From Ancylostoma caninum (taxonomy: Eukaryota; Nematoda; Chromadorea; Rhabditida; Ancylostomatidae): a stretch of DNA of 64,000 bases. Location: assembly GCA_037903475.1 (NCBI GenBank), contig JBAJFG010000240.1, positions 186,001 through 250,000 of the forward strand. Direction: 5' to 3'. A program made the position numbers and the translations under genes. Below the pieces are notes generated by a model that was given only the letters and a program-made list of their open reading frames with translations, was not told the origin of the DNA and did no database searches. Below are positions 35,820 to 47,995 of the stretch, in pieces. Each line of letters opens with the position of its first letter. Within the stretch, counting starts at the first letter, position 1.

Positions 35820-37679
35820 TTCTATTGATTTCCCGGTTAATAAAATTTTTGACGCTTATTTTCGAACAGAAAAACATAGCTTTGCTCAGTGCCATTTCAA
35901 CTATCAATAAAATTGAGTCTGTCATTCCTCGATGCTCTTGACGAAGACTGGATTCCAGTATGATTAAACAACAAAATTGGCTCGGAAACAGAACCGCCGC
36001 AATGGTCTTCTGCAGTGTTTTAGATTGGAACTTCTGGAAAAAAATTTTCAAGGTGAGAGCGGATGGTACAGGGTTTCTCATATTGTCCAAAGACACAAGC
36101 TAAAACCTTATTGCTAGCGAGAACGAGCACATGCTAATTCTTAGGCCAACAGAACTTAGGTGGCGATGCTGCGTACATACAGTGGACGTTAATGGCGCTG
36201 GCCCAACTGCGGCCTCGAAAAGGACGTTGCGTAACCGCTCCGCACGCGTCGTAACCTATGTATTCTGTTGCTGTTATGCAATTTATAGCAGCTTTTCTAC
36301 CCGATTTTAGGAATTTTCGAGAAAATCGAGAAGAAAGGAGCGTAGAAATAGCATTCCGGCGGCGTCTACACCGATCTTGGCACTCGTGTTGCGTCTTCTC
36401 GCGACCGCGGATGAGCCACCGCCATTGCCGTCCAGTGTACATACAAATATTTAACAGCAACTGGTAATGGATTATTGCTGCACACACTCCAACACATGTC
36501 ACTCACACAAATTCTGAAAAAAAAGCTCAGTTCGCCTACTAAATTGTTAAAATTGCCTGATTCGATAAAGTTAATTCTGTTTCGGATGCACAGTGGTTGC
36601 GCGACAAAAGGTACTCTCCTTTGCAGTGATAGGTATTGGCATTGGTATCACAATCAGAACGTAGAAGTCAGTATATACGTATGTATGTAGGAAGGTAGGA
36701 GTTCCGGCCTTGATTAGATGTGATTTTGCTCAATAGTTATGTAGTGTTCCGTAATAATACAGAAAAATCTCAACTTTCGTGGTTACATCAACTGAAGAAG
36801 GTTTTTTTTTGGATTTTACTGTCAAATAACGTCTCAGGATAATACAGGTGAGCTTTTCGGAGTAGTCCAGGCAACACTCACTCACAAATGCTTTGCTGTG
36901 AAAAAAATAGAGTGCCAAGTCAAACGATAGTTAATCACAAGAAACATTGCCTCAGTGAAAACACCATGAAGAAAGAGCTCGCCATTTTCCCACTTCGCAA
37001 CTTTGGTGGGTGTTGAGTTGTTTTCCCTTCCAATAGAAAACTTAGACGTATTCGGGAAAAATTTCCTGAGGAGAAACCACTGCGTCACACAGAAGTGCGC
37101 AATCAGGATGTCCTCAGTAGTATCGACATCTCTGAACGAGATTCAATAGTAAATCCCATGGAATTCTCATTGTACGAAATACAAAGTGTTACATCGACCG
37201 AATTTGGCCTGGGTACACGGGCACTTTTGAGAAGAACTGATTTAATAAATGTTTCTATAGTAGAAGTGTTGAAATCGATGTTGCTGAAATGGCACGGATG
37301 ACGTCCGGCACAATTTAGCTCTCCCTTGTTCTCTCGACGCATCTCCCACGCTTCGGCCTGTAGAAAATTCCTTTCCTGCCTTATAAACATGTGAATTTCC
37401 CAAGACTTAAAAGATGAATCACATTTTGATGGGAGTTCTCTTTATACTCGAAAATGATTTATTTTTGTGGTCTTTTATTCGCTTGAGATTGAGTTAAAGG
37501 CAGCACTCACGGAAATTTTCACCTCTGAAGTGAGTCGCTTACCATGTAGCCGGCCGCTGGAGAATCGCAACAGTAAGTTGAACACCTTGAATGGCCACCT
37601 ACCTGCGAAGATACTGCCGTGGACACATATGCCGCTCTGGCCATTAGGGTTCCGCCGCGCCAACTAACGCCTTTGACAG

Positions 37680-37790
37680 GGTGTGTGCATGTGGTTCAGC
37701 GGGGGCGTGTCTGTGAAATTCGTACCATTTGCAGGGTTCCGTGCCGGGACCCATCACGGAACACTCGTCCGCGCTGTGGACACACATGAA
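37680..37790 (+). repeat. Dispersed GC-rich repeat, copy 2
   Basis: Partner of the repeat at 985-1120, with the shared GCAGGGTTCCGTG core and CACTCGTCCGCGC end. Confidence 0.4.
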
Positions 37791-38640
37791 AAACCGCCAT
37801 CTTTTTCTGTGTTTCTCGCGTGTTTCACGCTGTATCATTTTTGTCAATGAGTTCATCGCCCCTAAAAACCCCGATATACTGCGAAATCTTCAACACAAAA
37901 ATTTCCGTGAGTGCTGCCTTTAAAGACAACTTCTAAACTTTCGCTTTCATCGGTGAGATATTGTGCAACGTAAAACGTAAAAGAGTACATCCTACAGGAT
38001 ATATCCAAGTATACTTGGATATATCCCGTATATGTACGTTATAACGAATGTTCGAATTGAAATTTATTTTCCAGCCTCTATGCAGAATCGATTGAATGCT
38101 TTACTCTCTTGTATGGACTCGTTAGATATGTCTCGGATTGTTATCCAAGGCGTTACGATAAAGAGTCATAGTAAAAAACGAAATCGATTCTACTCGTAGT
38201 TTTCGTTCGCTACACGACACAAGGATAACGATCATATGGTTAATATGGCAACTAAACCACATGACACTAATATACGACGGAAACCAGTAATGGAATAGAT
38301 GTAACGTATTGTATTTGGGAGCAGCTCAGACATCCAGCAGACGCCCAGCAGGCGCAGGGCGCGGTATGTATAATAGATACTGCTGTCAATGCTCGCGGCG
38401 GGACGCAACCATAGGGTAGATGCTGCGCGACGTGTGCGTCTGAAATTGAGCAGTGTTTCAAAATTTTTCTGGCGTAACCGCATTAACCACGCTTTTTTTT
38501 ACCACCTGCAGAAAAGGGATGTGTACACAAGCGGTGTCAGTAGGTGTTTTATTTTTTGCTCATCATTTTCATAGTTTTATGATTCAATTTACGAAGCAAA
38601 ACTTTCGGTATGTTGAAGAGCGCGTTGTATTAAAACAATA

Positions 38641-39381
38641 CAGTGTGTGTCATAAATATACGGGCACCCTAAAAATCACGATATCTGCTCTCGCACACAT
38701 TCCTGACAAGCGGCACTGCTACCAGTGAATTCGGCGTCTCCAGAGATGACAACGGGCATTGTTGCTGTTGCGTATAATCACCATCTATGCTATCATTCCA
38801 GACATAAGAATCGATAAAAGGCTAAAACCCCGTTAATGGATACCACGGCGTTCGAAAACATCCGTCCTTCCCGACGCTGTTCTTGCAACGACAGCTTCCT
38901 CGGCCTGCCAATTTCTTTGTTTCTGACTGCAGGAGCCAAAATCTTGCACGAGAGTACCAATGATGCTCGAATCCCGACGAACTTGCACGGTGATCCTGCT
39001 GCTGTGGAGGCCCTCGTGACGAACTGTCTTCATCTGTCCTTTTTCCGACTCAAAACGATCCGATCCCGGTGGGATTGTAAGTCTAATTGAAGAACACTTG
39101 CCACTATTTATTTCAAATTTGAGACAGGAATTCCCGCATGAGCGAATGTTTTTATTGATTTTTCACTGAGAGTGCCCATATAATTATGATACATTGGAAG
39201 ATGGGACCAAACACTTAATTTACAAGGATGCGTTTGATTCTTCCATTTTCCAAAGCGGAATGGAGTAGCATAAGGTTTTCGGAGGCGACGAATTCACTGG
39301 TAGCAGTGCCGCTTGTCAGGAATGTGTGGGAGAGCGGATACCGCGATTTTTGGGGTGCCCGTATATTTACGATACGCACTG
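38641..39381. mobile_element. Tc1/mariner-type foldback MITE with long inverted ends
   Basis: The 741-nt element starts CAGTGTGTGTCATAAATATA and ends with the inverted form (TATATTTACGATACGCACTG), bounded by TA at 38639-38640 and 39382-39383. The inverted arms are about 95 nt and include CACACATTCCTGACAAGCGG. No transposase frame is seen in the 550-nt middle. CAGTG ends plus TA target fit Tc1-like elements. It sits in the upstream region of copy D and is absent from the matching place upstream of copy C, so it inserted after the duplication. Confidence 0.85.
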
Positions 39382-39555
39382 TAGTATACGTAAAACGATC
39401 TCTGTCTAAATCGTTTCATAACAGTGAAAATTTGTATCATTATTGAATGCAATTAATTGCACAGCATAGCTGAAACAAAGAATTCATTTTCTTCTCAATC
39501 TACAGGGAATAGTTTCCTTTTTTCAGGTTCATTGCGTCGTAAACATCGAAGAAAT

Positions 39556-42500
39556 ATGCTCAAGATCCACAAAATATGTTGCTTAGTGTATTTTGTCGCC
39601 GTCGCAATAGCTATTATTGTTGCGATATTTCTGCTAACGTATCATCCTAATTTCTCGTCTCCAAATAAGCAAATTATAAAAAGAGCGCCTCCGAGGTAAG
39701 GTGCGTTTCATAATTACAGGACATCCCTCAACTTTTCCATCCCCGGCTTTCCTGCAGGTCGCGGAATTTTTCTTCTTCAGTACCATTGTAATCAGCACCT
39801 AAAATAACCGTGGTACCCCAGTTTTGGGCTCACGGCAGCAACCCTATTTTTTTAAACTACTTTTCTCTTTTTGTCCATCTCGCAGTAGTGACACACCTTC
39901 AGGGTTTATCGTTTTATTAGCTGCCTAATCGAAATTGCAGAACTTGATTTTTGTGAGCTTCCATGGGCAACACTGATTCCACACAGTCTGCCACTTCTGC
40001 TCTTTACCAAATGCACAAGTCAGCAAGGTTTTTTCCTCGACTGCGTATTCAGCGAGAACTCCATCTCTAAGATGTAATGCCGAGCATTTGTCAATATTCA
40101 CGGATAAATCCATTGATTTCGCCCAAACATTCATGTTGGATAGGGAGTCTTGAATTGCCCTTTGAATTTCGCACCGGTTTGTGCTTTGATAGGCGGCATA
40201 GATCTTGATATCATCTGCGTATAGTTTTATTTTGACATGAGGGGATGACCTAATAACATTTGGTAGATCAAAGGTTTAGATCAAAAACAACAGTGGGAAA
40301 GAGCACCTACCCCTCCCTGCGGAACTCCTATCGAGCACGAATACAACTGAGAGAAACTGTTCCCTACTTTTACCGTTAGCTGGCGGCAACTCGGGTAAGA
40401 TTTAAGCCAGTTAAGAGGTTGATCTGAGATTGCTAGTGACTTTAATCTGCACAACAGTTTCATATGGTTGACTCAATCAAAAGCTTTCGATAGATCATAG
40501 TCGATTGACATTCCCGCATTCAAGGCAATTTTTCATCCGAATAAACAATCGGCGAGGTTAGTTAGTGTTGACGAATCCGAAAGAAATTCATGTTGTTCTT
40601 CTGGATTCACATGGAATCAATTAAACCACGACTGAAGTTTCTCTCTTGAAACCTTCTCCATACCTATAGCTGCCGTGGGAATTATGCTTATAAAACGAAA
40701 ATCAGAAACGCAATCGACTCTGTCGATCACTTTGATTCAATCTTGAACAACCAAACAATGATGCCCTTGATACGTCCACACGAGAGACATAGAAGTAATT
40801 ATCAGTAATAGCTGAGTATATTTGAAAATTGCATCTCGAAAAACTGAACTGAACCTGCCCATCTTCTGCCTTTTTAGGCATCTCAACTATCCAAGCAGGA
40901 ATAATATGGGGGAATGTCCACCACTTCTGGGCAAAGTTACAGTTTTTGTCGCCTTTACCGCATCAAAGAGGAAGAAGTATGTGGTATTGTGCCAATACCG
41001 GCAAACTTGTGTACATAAAATTGTGAGTAAAAAATCTATTTTCAGTTCCTATGATGCTTCCCTACGCACCCTAATGTGCTATTTGAAAACTACGAACTAT
41101 ACATTGCTACTGATAGACCTTGAAAAAGATCCACGGGTACAACGCGGATGTGGTAATCATACTTTTGTGAGTACAAATTAATGCTCTAGCTTGAAAAACT
41201 AGCATGTTTATCTTCTCTCTACATTACAAATGAGATCGTGCAATGAGAAAAGTAATGGTGGAACAAATGTTTCCAGTTGTTCTACAAGAAGCACTGCGCA
41301 GTCACGATGTATCTTCCAGAGACAGACTGGATGCTGGTTCTCGATGCTGACACAGGTGCTCATACGTAATTCTGGTCTAATATATTAGGTTGTAACATTA
41401 GTTTCCGCTGTTCTGAAATTTTCCACAAAAAAGTTTTATAAAAAATCAAATAACAGCAGATATCAAACGAAGTATGCACTACAAAAGGCGATGGCCTTTT
41501 TCTGTTTTTTTTTTCAGCAGGAGCTTGACTCCGCTGTTCCAGAAATCTGTGGAGTATGAGGCAAAGAATTGAGTTGGCCAGAGTTAGAGGTCACCTGCTT
41601 TGGCAAGTCGGTTCTAGCATATTTTGTAGACATTTTTGTGATCTGATAACTAGATTTAGATTTCATAATGCGCAATTAAAAATTCTTCTGCGAACTCTTC
41701 TTCTTTCCAGAAAGTTCGACCGGCAAAATTAAGGCACCCTCCGCGGTGTTGCAAAATGGTCTGCAAAAATTTTTGAAAATTGAGGAGAAAAGAAGGCTTT
41801 ACAAAGTTGCTGTAACTTTTTGTAAAATGAAAAATGATGAACTTGAAAAGTGATGAAACTCCCGCTTTTGTGCACTTACGCATCCACTATTTAGTGTCTT
41901 CGTCACTGCCTCTCGCGCGGCAGTAGGCCTTCTATGGCGTATTTTCCATTTCTATTGTCGAAGAAAGTCTTGATCTGAATACATTTATTAAGGCGTTGTA
42001 AACCCAAATCACTGCATTGAAGAATATATTGATGACCGAGTAGATGTGCTACTATACGAACGTTTCTTCAACTGGGAAGTTGCTGCAGGTAACTACTTGG
42101 TGAGCGCTTTTATCATATTCATTGCAATTCTGCAAAAATTCCAAGATGAAGATTCAGTCGGGAAGAAATTTTATGCCAGTAGTGCATATCGAGTATGCGC
42201 ACCGACAACATTTAGATTAAACACTATTGAAGGATATTTTGCAGTGATTATCTAGATAGTTCAAGAAATAAGATCTGAGTGGTTCAAACTTGACTTGTCT
42301 CGGTCATTGAGGGTGAAGACGACAAAACATATCACCATTTATTGGAAAAAAATCATCAAATTCACTGTAAAATTTCAAATTGCGGGACACAATTGGGTTA
42401 CAATCTTTCCAGGGAGATTATGAATTCCGCCACTGCTGTCGTAAGGGCAATTTTTACTGGATGCGTGCGACTGACGCGCGTGCGTCTATATGACGAAGAA

Positions 42501-43755
42501 CAGGGTCCAATTGCATCACAGCCGCAGCGCGGCCGCGCGTTCTTTCCATCGAGGAGGTGCGCGTCGCCTTGACCGGTCTTCAAGGAAAATTTTCCGCAAA
42601 TAAATGCGTGCGTCTGACGCGCGACTGTCACCCACAGCTAGTATAGATTGCCCTGTAGCCTTTTGCAACCTTTCCCCGTAATCACTACCCATTCCGCGAA
42701 CCTGATCAATGGAAAGAAGTTCTGAATAAGTGAGGAGATAAAATTGTGAAACAGTGCTGATACTCAGTGAAAAATATACGCAGCGTTAAGAGAAATTTCT
42801 GGAGAACTTCTACAGAATCCCTACAAAGGTGGCGATCCTTACTACCATTTTCAGGTAAAGAACTCTAAATTCGGATTCACATTTCTGCGCGAATTCGCTA
42901 ATTATGAGTTCAAAACACCTCCAAAGTCATGGCACGGTAACGACCAAGGAGGCCTCATGGTAATAGCAGTTTTTTAAAGTTTTCTTCTGTAATTACCTAG
43001 AAATTTTGAAGACAAGTGGTGATGCTAGCCGGCTAATAATTTTCCGCAGATGCTCCTGCTTAAACTTCTTGTTCCTGATGCCACTAACGAGTACAACATA
43101 TGCAAAGATTACTGGGAAAAGGCGACAAACTACAGTACATATATGGCGGCCGTGGTTTGTGTGAGATTGGCTCTGGGAGCAGAACGAATATGGCCTAAAA
43201 AAGTTCGCCTATTCCGTAAGACTGAGGCATTTGTTCGCGACGGAGTAATAACCAACGACGAGTGAGCAAAACTTTACATCCAAAATGGAATTGGAAAAAT
43301 GAAGAACTGACTAAAATGTGACACATTAGATGGTCTCAGGCGGACTTCATGTTTCATGGATGGAAGGTCAGAAGTGTGCAAGAATGGGAGGACGGCCCTT
43401 TTGAGAAGGATATAGATCCAAGCAAGTGTGGCAGTGGCTTCGAAGGTTGGCGGTGGAAATCAGAGAAGAAGAAAAGCATTGAAGAGATACGGCAAGTTTC
43501 CTTACTTCTATGTAATGTGAGATCGTTAAGTGGTGAGGATGTTCGAAAGAATGAATTATTGGTGAAGCGCTGCAAACTTCTGATAACACGCACGCACGCT
43601 GAGAAATTCTGAGTCTTTTATACTCATAATTTTTCAGCGAAATGCTGGAGGAAGCGGAGGATCAGTTTCGAACAGATTTCCCTAAGAAAGCAAAAGTGAT
43701 TCCACTCTTTGACAGAAGGAATTGGTGTTACCCCAAGTGTAATCATAGCAATTGA
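39556..43755 (+). CDS. DUF273 family putative glycosyltransferase, copy D
   Basis: Nine exons join into 1,143 nt (380 aa): 39556-39695, 40878-40976, 41046-41166, 41277-41355, 41993-42099, 42855-42959, 43050-43261, 43330-43491, 43638-43755. Exon 1 encodes a signal anchor ([18 protein letters not shown]). Exon 3 has [12 protein letters not shown], exon 4 [13 protein letters not shown], exon 5 [20 protein letters not shown], exon 6 [11 protein letters not shown], exon 7 [19 protein letters not shown], and the end is [11 protein letters not shown]. It is the closest relative of copy C, with one extra codon in each of exons 6 and 8. The motifs point to a working GT-A-like lumenal enzyme; the reaction is unknown. 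Intron 8 uses a GC donor as in C. Intron 1 holds a decayed LINE and intron 5 a MITE, both absent from C. Confidence 0.88.
39920..40760 (-). pseudogene. Decayed LINE reverse transcriptase (CR1/jockey-like) in intron 1 of copy D
   Basis: Read on the - strand it shows [16 protein letters not shown], then [56 protein letters not shown] and [23 protein letters not shown], in the order expected for reverse transcriptase domains of CR1/jockey-like LINEs. Stops and frame changes break it (for example a TGA inside AFD.VNH). The catalytic double aspartate is not readable as FADD. No ends or target duplication were found. Confidence 0.75.
42444..42654 (+). mobile_element. MITE family 1, intact copy with GTA duplication
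   Basis: The 211-nt element begins AGGGCAATTTTTACTGG and ends AGTATAGATTGCCCT, with GTA on both sides (42441-42443 and 42655-42657). It lies in intron 5 of copy D and is missing from the otherwise alignable intron 5 of copy C. Confidence 0.85.
43492..43497 (+). other. GC-type 5' splice site, intron 8 of copy D
   Basis: Exon 8 ends GAGATACG and the intron begins GCAAGT, the same as in copy C. The acceptor at 43631-43637 (TTTTCAG) restores phase 2. Using the nearby GT (CAAGTT) would break the frame. Confidence 0.8.
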
Positions 43756-45984
43756 ACCTAGCCAATTTATGTTCGCTGCTTACTTTCGTTCGAGATGGCG
43801 CCACGGCACGGATGCATCACTGAAAGGATGGGTAATCTTATACCCATAGGCACAACTGCCCGTGGGTAGCAGTTGGGTAGAGACAGCACCACGAATAGGT
43901 AAGTGGGTTGATAGGTGCCAAGGATGAGTCAAATTTGAATACGTTAAAGGTATAGCATGGATAATTTCAATGATGCATCCGGGACCAAAACTGCCATGAA
44001 TATATCCCCATGAATAGCAATTGTTGAGCTGGAGGGGGGGGGGGGGTGGGGGGTGGAAACAAGACTCAGAACCCACATGTATGTGAATCCACAGAGGCGT
44101 AGGTTTGACTTAATTGTGTCTCATGACGAAAGTATCGAATATAAATTGACTGAGGCTGCTTTCTGTGCCTTTCTGTAATAAGCGCACTCTCCCTTTCTTC
44201 TCTTAATGTAATGGTTGTTGATAATCATTGTCTACCTAGTTCTACATGATACAGTGTGACAGTTTGCAGCATTTGATGTATTTTTACACATATTTTCTGC
44301 TGTATTTAAAGCGGAATCCTCGCCCAAGCTACATATATTGGTGTTGTATACAGATGTCATCCGAATGTGCAAAAAAAAAACCAAAAAGTTCTATATGAAG
44401 TTTCACATGATTTCTTCGCTGTCTTTATCTTCATACATATTTCTGATCTAATTCAAAAAGGCAACCGGAAAATTTCAGACATTGGCACCGAATCTGAGAA
44501 TGTTTTTACATTTTGCTAAATTTTGAGCAACAACACTAACAGAGAGAGTTAGCTAGAAAATAATGTGGAGAACAGCGTCATGTAGAATTTTGAGAAAAAT
44601 GTTAAGCCCGCTAAACTAGTAACCAGCAAGTAGACACGCTTTTCATTCTAGACGTAGTGTTCCAATAAGTAACAGCTCCTAATCATGTACATGCTTCCAT
44701 CGAGAGCTAGGTCCTGCACTGTATTGTTAGGGGTAGGAAATACCTAACGTCCGAAAATTCAGTGTAGGATTTTCTGCTCATGCCATTTGCTCGTGGAAAG
44801 TGGCGTTATCCCTGCCGCCATTTACCTGCACATCGTCGGAAGTCATGGAGATGAAGTAAATGCTCTTTTCTCTCGCGAAAAAAAAAACAACTAGATGCTG
44901 GTGATCTATGTTTATGGGCCTGACCATAACACTCATATTAATGGTCCGTATATCCATCATTGCCTACTTTTCTTAGCTTACCTAAGGTTCCTCAATATTA
45001 CTAACTAATGCTTTACCATGAACGTTTTATCAGCAAGCGCACTCCTGGTGCATTAAATAAATAAATGAATAAATAAATAAATAAATAAATAACTTGACCT
45101 CCCAGAATAAGTGCTACATGGTTCTCTTCTATGTACATTCTGCAAATACTCAATCTGCAAATCATTAAAGTCCTACTTTTCTGTTTCAAACAATTTCCTA
45201 TGTTTATTCATGGATGGTTCGCCCTTCATTATTATTTTTTGTTTGATGTAGAATGGAAGGCGAAAAACCGCTTATACCGTAAAAGGTGCAATGAAATTCA
45301 TGTTCCAAGTTCGAGATCGTGTACATGTACGTGGTGCCTCAAATAAATACTTGTGTTATCACTGGTAATTCCACTGTCGATTTACACAGTTGCGCAACCC
45401 ACCAAGTGTGGAACAAAATGCTTGTTCTCATTCGCTTTTATAATCAACCATAGTGTCAGGACGTCTGAAACCATTTAAAAGTGCTTGTAGGGCACCACAG
45501 GAGGAGGAACTTTTACAGCGCAGGGAGTTCAGCTCTACACTGATGGAATACGGTGGTTCCTTCTAGGGTGCCATGCCCTGGCATTCTGGATTCCCTCTCA
45601 AACTACCCGGTTATGATGTGACTGATTTTTTTTTGCTGCTTCCTGCTTGATAGTGCTTGCATTTGATTTTTTGTATTGAACGTGTGGACTAAAATTGTGT
45701 TCTGTTTTGAATACGAGCAAAAGCTCCGGGCACGAAGGCCTACTCACAAAACTATGGTCAGATCCTTCGTTGTTGGTAGAGAAACTCATGTAAGCTTAGA
45801 GTAACGCCCAATAAATAATTGCGGAACCACGGACATCATAATGTACCAGCCGTGAGTTAATAGAAAGTACAAAATTTATAGTTTTTTATTGAATAAAATT
45901 TCTAAAAACACACAAGCGTAGAAGGTGGAAGAGGAAACTCGGACTTTGAAACATGCATGGACAAGATAGGAGGAGATTACGGGG
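43756..45984. other. Intergenic after copy D
   Basis: No gene supported. It holds a G-run-rich patch (44033-44056), a stretch matching the region after copy C (44180-44470), a short GCGCACTCCTGGTGCATTAA plus (AAAT)n tail at 45035-45091 that resembles 63580-63612, a stretch matching the SH2 gene's 5' flank (45160-45215), and a weak hairpin near 45490-45575. Confidence 0.5.
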
Positions 45985-46330
45985 ACCCTGAACCAGAAGG
46001 AGTGTGTCTACAGCAACGAGAACTAGTCCCCAGAATGCTTGTTACGGGTATAGTCAATGGAGCATGCCGACGTTCTGGAATGCGCACCGATCAGCTCATC
46101 CCATAAAATTATCAGATGATCGGGATATGCAAGCTATGTTCGAAAAAAAATTGAGAAGTGGTCGGTTCACTCGTCCTAGTGTTGCCTGCTGTAGTTGACC
46201 TCATTGAAACCTTTTCTGTTGTAGTTTCGTTGCCTCTCCCGGTCTAGTCCAACAACATCTATCTAGTGTTCTCATGACCTCCAAACCGACATCGTTGAGG
46301 CATTCCCGATATGGTTAGGCGATTAAGTAA
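45985..46330 (+). pseudogene. Remnant of the SH2 gene (last two exons)
   Basis: The first part matches the end of the penultimate SH2 exon (TACGGGGACCCTGAACCAGAAG, compare 35434-35458). The part from about 46228 (TGTTGTAGTTTCGTTGCCTCTC) matches the last exon (35686 onward). Indels and stops, including TAG after 14 codons and TAA where the intact gene reads on, make it non-functional. The upstream SH2 exons are missing from this unit. Confidence 0.75.
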
Positions 46331-47995
46331 TTGTCGACAAACACTATCATTTCATTAATTTCCTGGTTAACAAAATTGTTGACACTTGCTTTTCAACAAA
46401 AAAAAATATAGCTTTATTCAGGAACATATGTACATAGCAATACATTCAAATCTCAGTAGAATATGCGCTGTCATTCCTTGTTGCTTCTGAGGAAGACTGA
46501 TTCCCAGTAAAAATAAACAACATAATCGGCTTGGAAATCTTTAGTAAGGGCCAGTTTTCGCCTCAGATGAACCGCAGGGAAGATTCTTCGCAGTATTTTT
46601 TCCGGAATTTCAAAGAAAACAGTTCCAAGGATGAGCGCAAATGGTCTCACTTTGTCTAGAGACACAATCCACAACCTTATTGCTAGCGAAGTTTTGCTCC
46701 ACGTGCTAATTTTCAGGCCAGCAGAATTTTAATCTATACTACATACAAGTACATATGTACAAGTATTCAACAGTAACCGGTAACGTATGGGGGGAAGAAT
46801 AACTATGAAATCACACAGCTCAACAATAGTCAATCATTCCATTCAAGTTCAACGATGTTCTCTTTCAGCTCGGCGATTAGGGTTTTGCCGTAGTTTGAGG
46901 TGCATTGCAGCTCAAGCACGTGTCGCTTGCACAAGCTCTGAAAGAAACTTCATTTTGATTGATAATTTGGTGAAATTGCTTGCTTCAGGAGAGTTCACTC
47001 TATACTGAAGGCACCGTCTCACTTCAGAATTGTTTTAGAGATTCTCTTATGGGAAAACTCTTGAGGAGCTCTGCATAACAATGGTGTACATGATTCCGGC
47101 CAAACATGCCAAAGGCCACGTCTTCAAGCCAAACTTTTGGGGAGCTTGTGGGCGGGTGCATGACAAGAGGTACGTCGCCGAGGTATGATTGGTCGATTCG
47201 TGTGGGCGTCGCGGCTACGGCCGGTCTTCAAAGGTAGGAACAGTGCTGCGGGAGATTGAACAATTTTCACGCATACCGTAGAGAAATGGTCACCGATGCC
47301 ATTTAGTGCGTCGAATTTGAAGGAACAACGTGGATCTAAGAAGAATTCCCGTGCGGCGCGGTCGCGTTGCGGCGTTCGTCTTGACCGCTTCCCCTTGGGG
47401 GTGGATCCAAGGCGAGGCTGCCGGGTTTCGGCACCACGCTCTCGCTCGCTGACCACTTATGGAGTGCATCTTCTATCTTATCAGGGATTAGGAACTCTCA
47501 TGAGGAATGCGAATCTCCAAATCAAAAAAAGGATGCGCTTTCCTGAATGCATTATTCCGGAACCTGATGGTGATTCCGCCGCTTTGGCCCCGCCCACATG
47601 CTCCACAAGAAATGGAGCTCGGACACGTGTTCTCCGGCAGTTTTGCGCGGATTCAGGTACACCGTTCCAATCGGTGGCTAGTACATACACAGGATGGCTT
47701 TGGTTTTTGATATCGCGACACATCGAAAAGCGTATTTATTTATCTATTTATTTATCTATTGCACATGTACAAGTAGATGCAATAGCTACCCAAAAGCATT
47801 TATTGAAATGGCAAAGCGTACAATTTGCCGCGACTTAGACTAGCAACAATTTTTCGAAGATTTCATGAGTAATGGCTTTCCTTTGTCAGTTTTCCCTCGG
47901 GATAATGCATCTACCCTCTTCTCCTGGACTTCTGGCTTCATTGCCACTTATGTCAACAAAAACGGAAGCGAAGCGATGAAAAAACACACAAAGCT
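46331..47995. other. Intergenic, repeat-rich
   Basis: 46331-46790 aligns with 35820-36110 and 36450. From about 47130 to 47760 the sequence is more GC-rich and ends in an ATTTATCTATTTATTT tail (47740-47758), which suggests a dispersed element. A 180-codon open frame inside it on the + strand has no recognisable domain and is overlapped by open frames on the other strand. Confidence 0.45.

Larger units (their letters stand above)
35820..39555. other. Intergenic between the SH2 gene and copy D
   Basis: No gene supported. The stretch 35820-36110 and the AACAGCAACTGGTAATGG word near 36450 align with 46330-46790. A GC-rich dispersed repeat lies at 37680-37790 and a Tc1-like MITE at 38641-39381. 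The part 38490-38640 matches the region upstream of copy C. A TTTTTCAG acceptor at about 39521-39528 lies 27 nt before the start of copy D and may take a spliced leader. Confidence 0.5.
26870..46780 (+). repeat. Old tandem segmental duplication containing DUF273 copies C and D
   Basis: Collinear matches run through both units: 26870-27020 with 38490-38640 (GATGTGTACA.GAGCGGTGTC type), the whole of genes C and D including alignable introns, 32220-32490 with 44180-44470, 33140-33200 with 45160-45215, and 35430-36110 with 45985-46690 (for example GTAATTGTCGACAAA). The offset shrinks from about 12.4 kb at the gene starts to about 10.5 kb at the right end because the second unit lost most of the SH2 gene, while gaining a LINE and two MITEs. 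Orientation is direct. Confidence 0.85.

Noticed and set aside
47296..47838. A 180-codon + strand frame
   Set aside because: It runs through a GC-rich repeat into an ATTTATCTATTT tail, has no domain I know, and is overlapped by open frames on the other strand.
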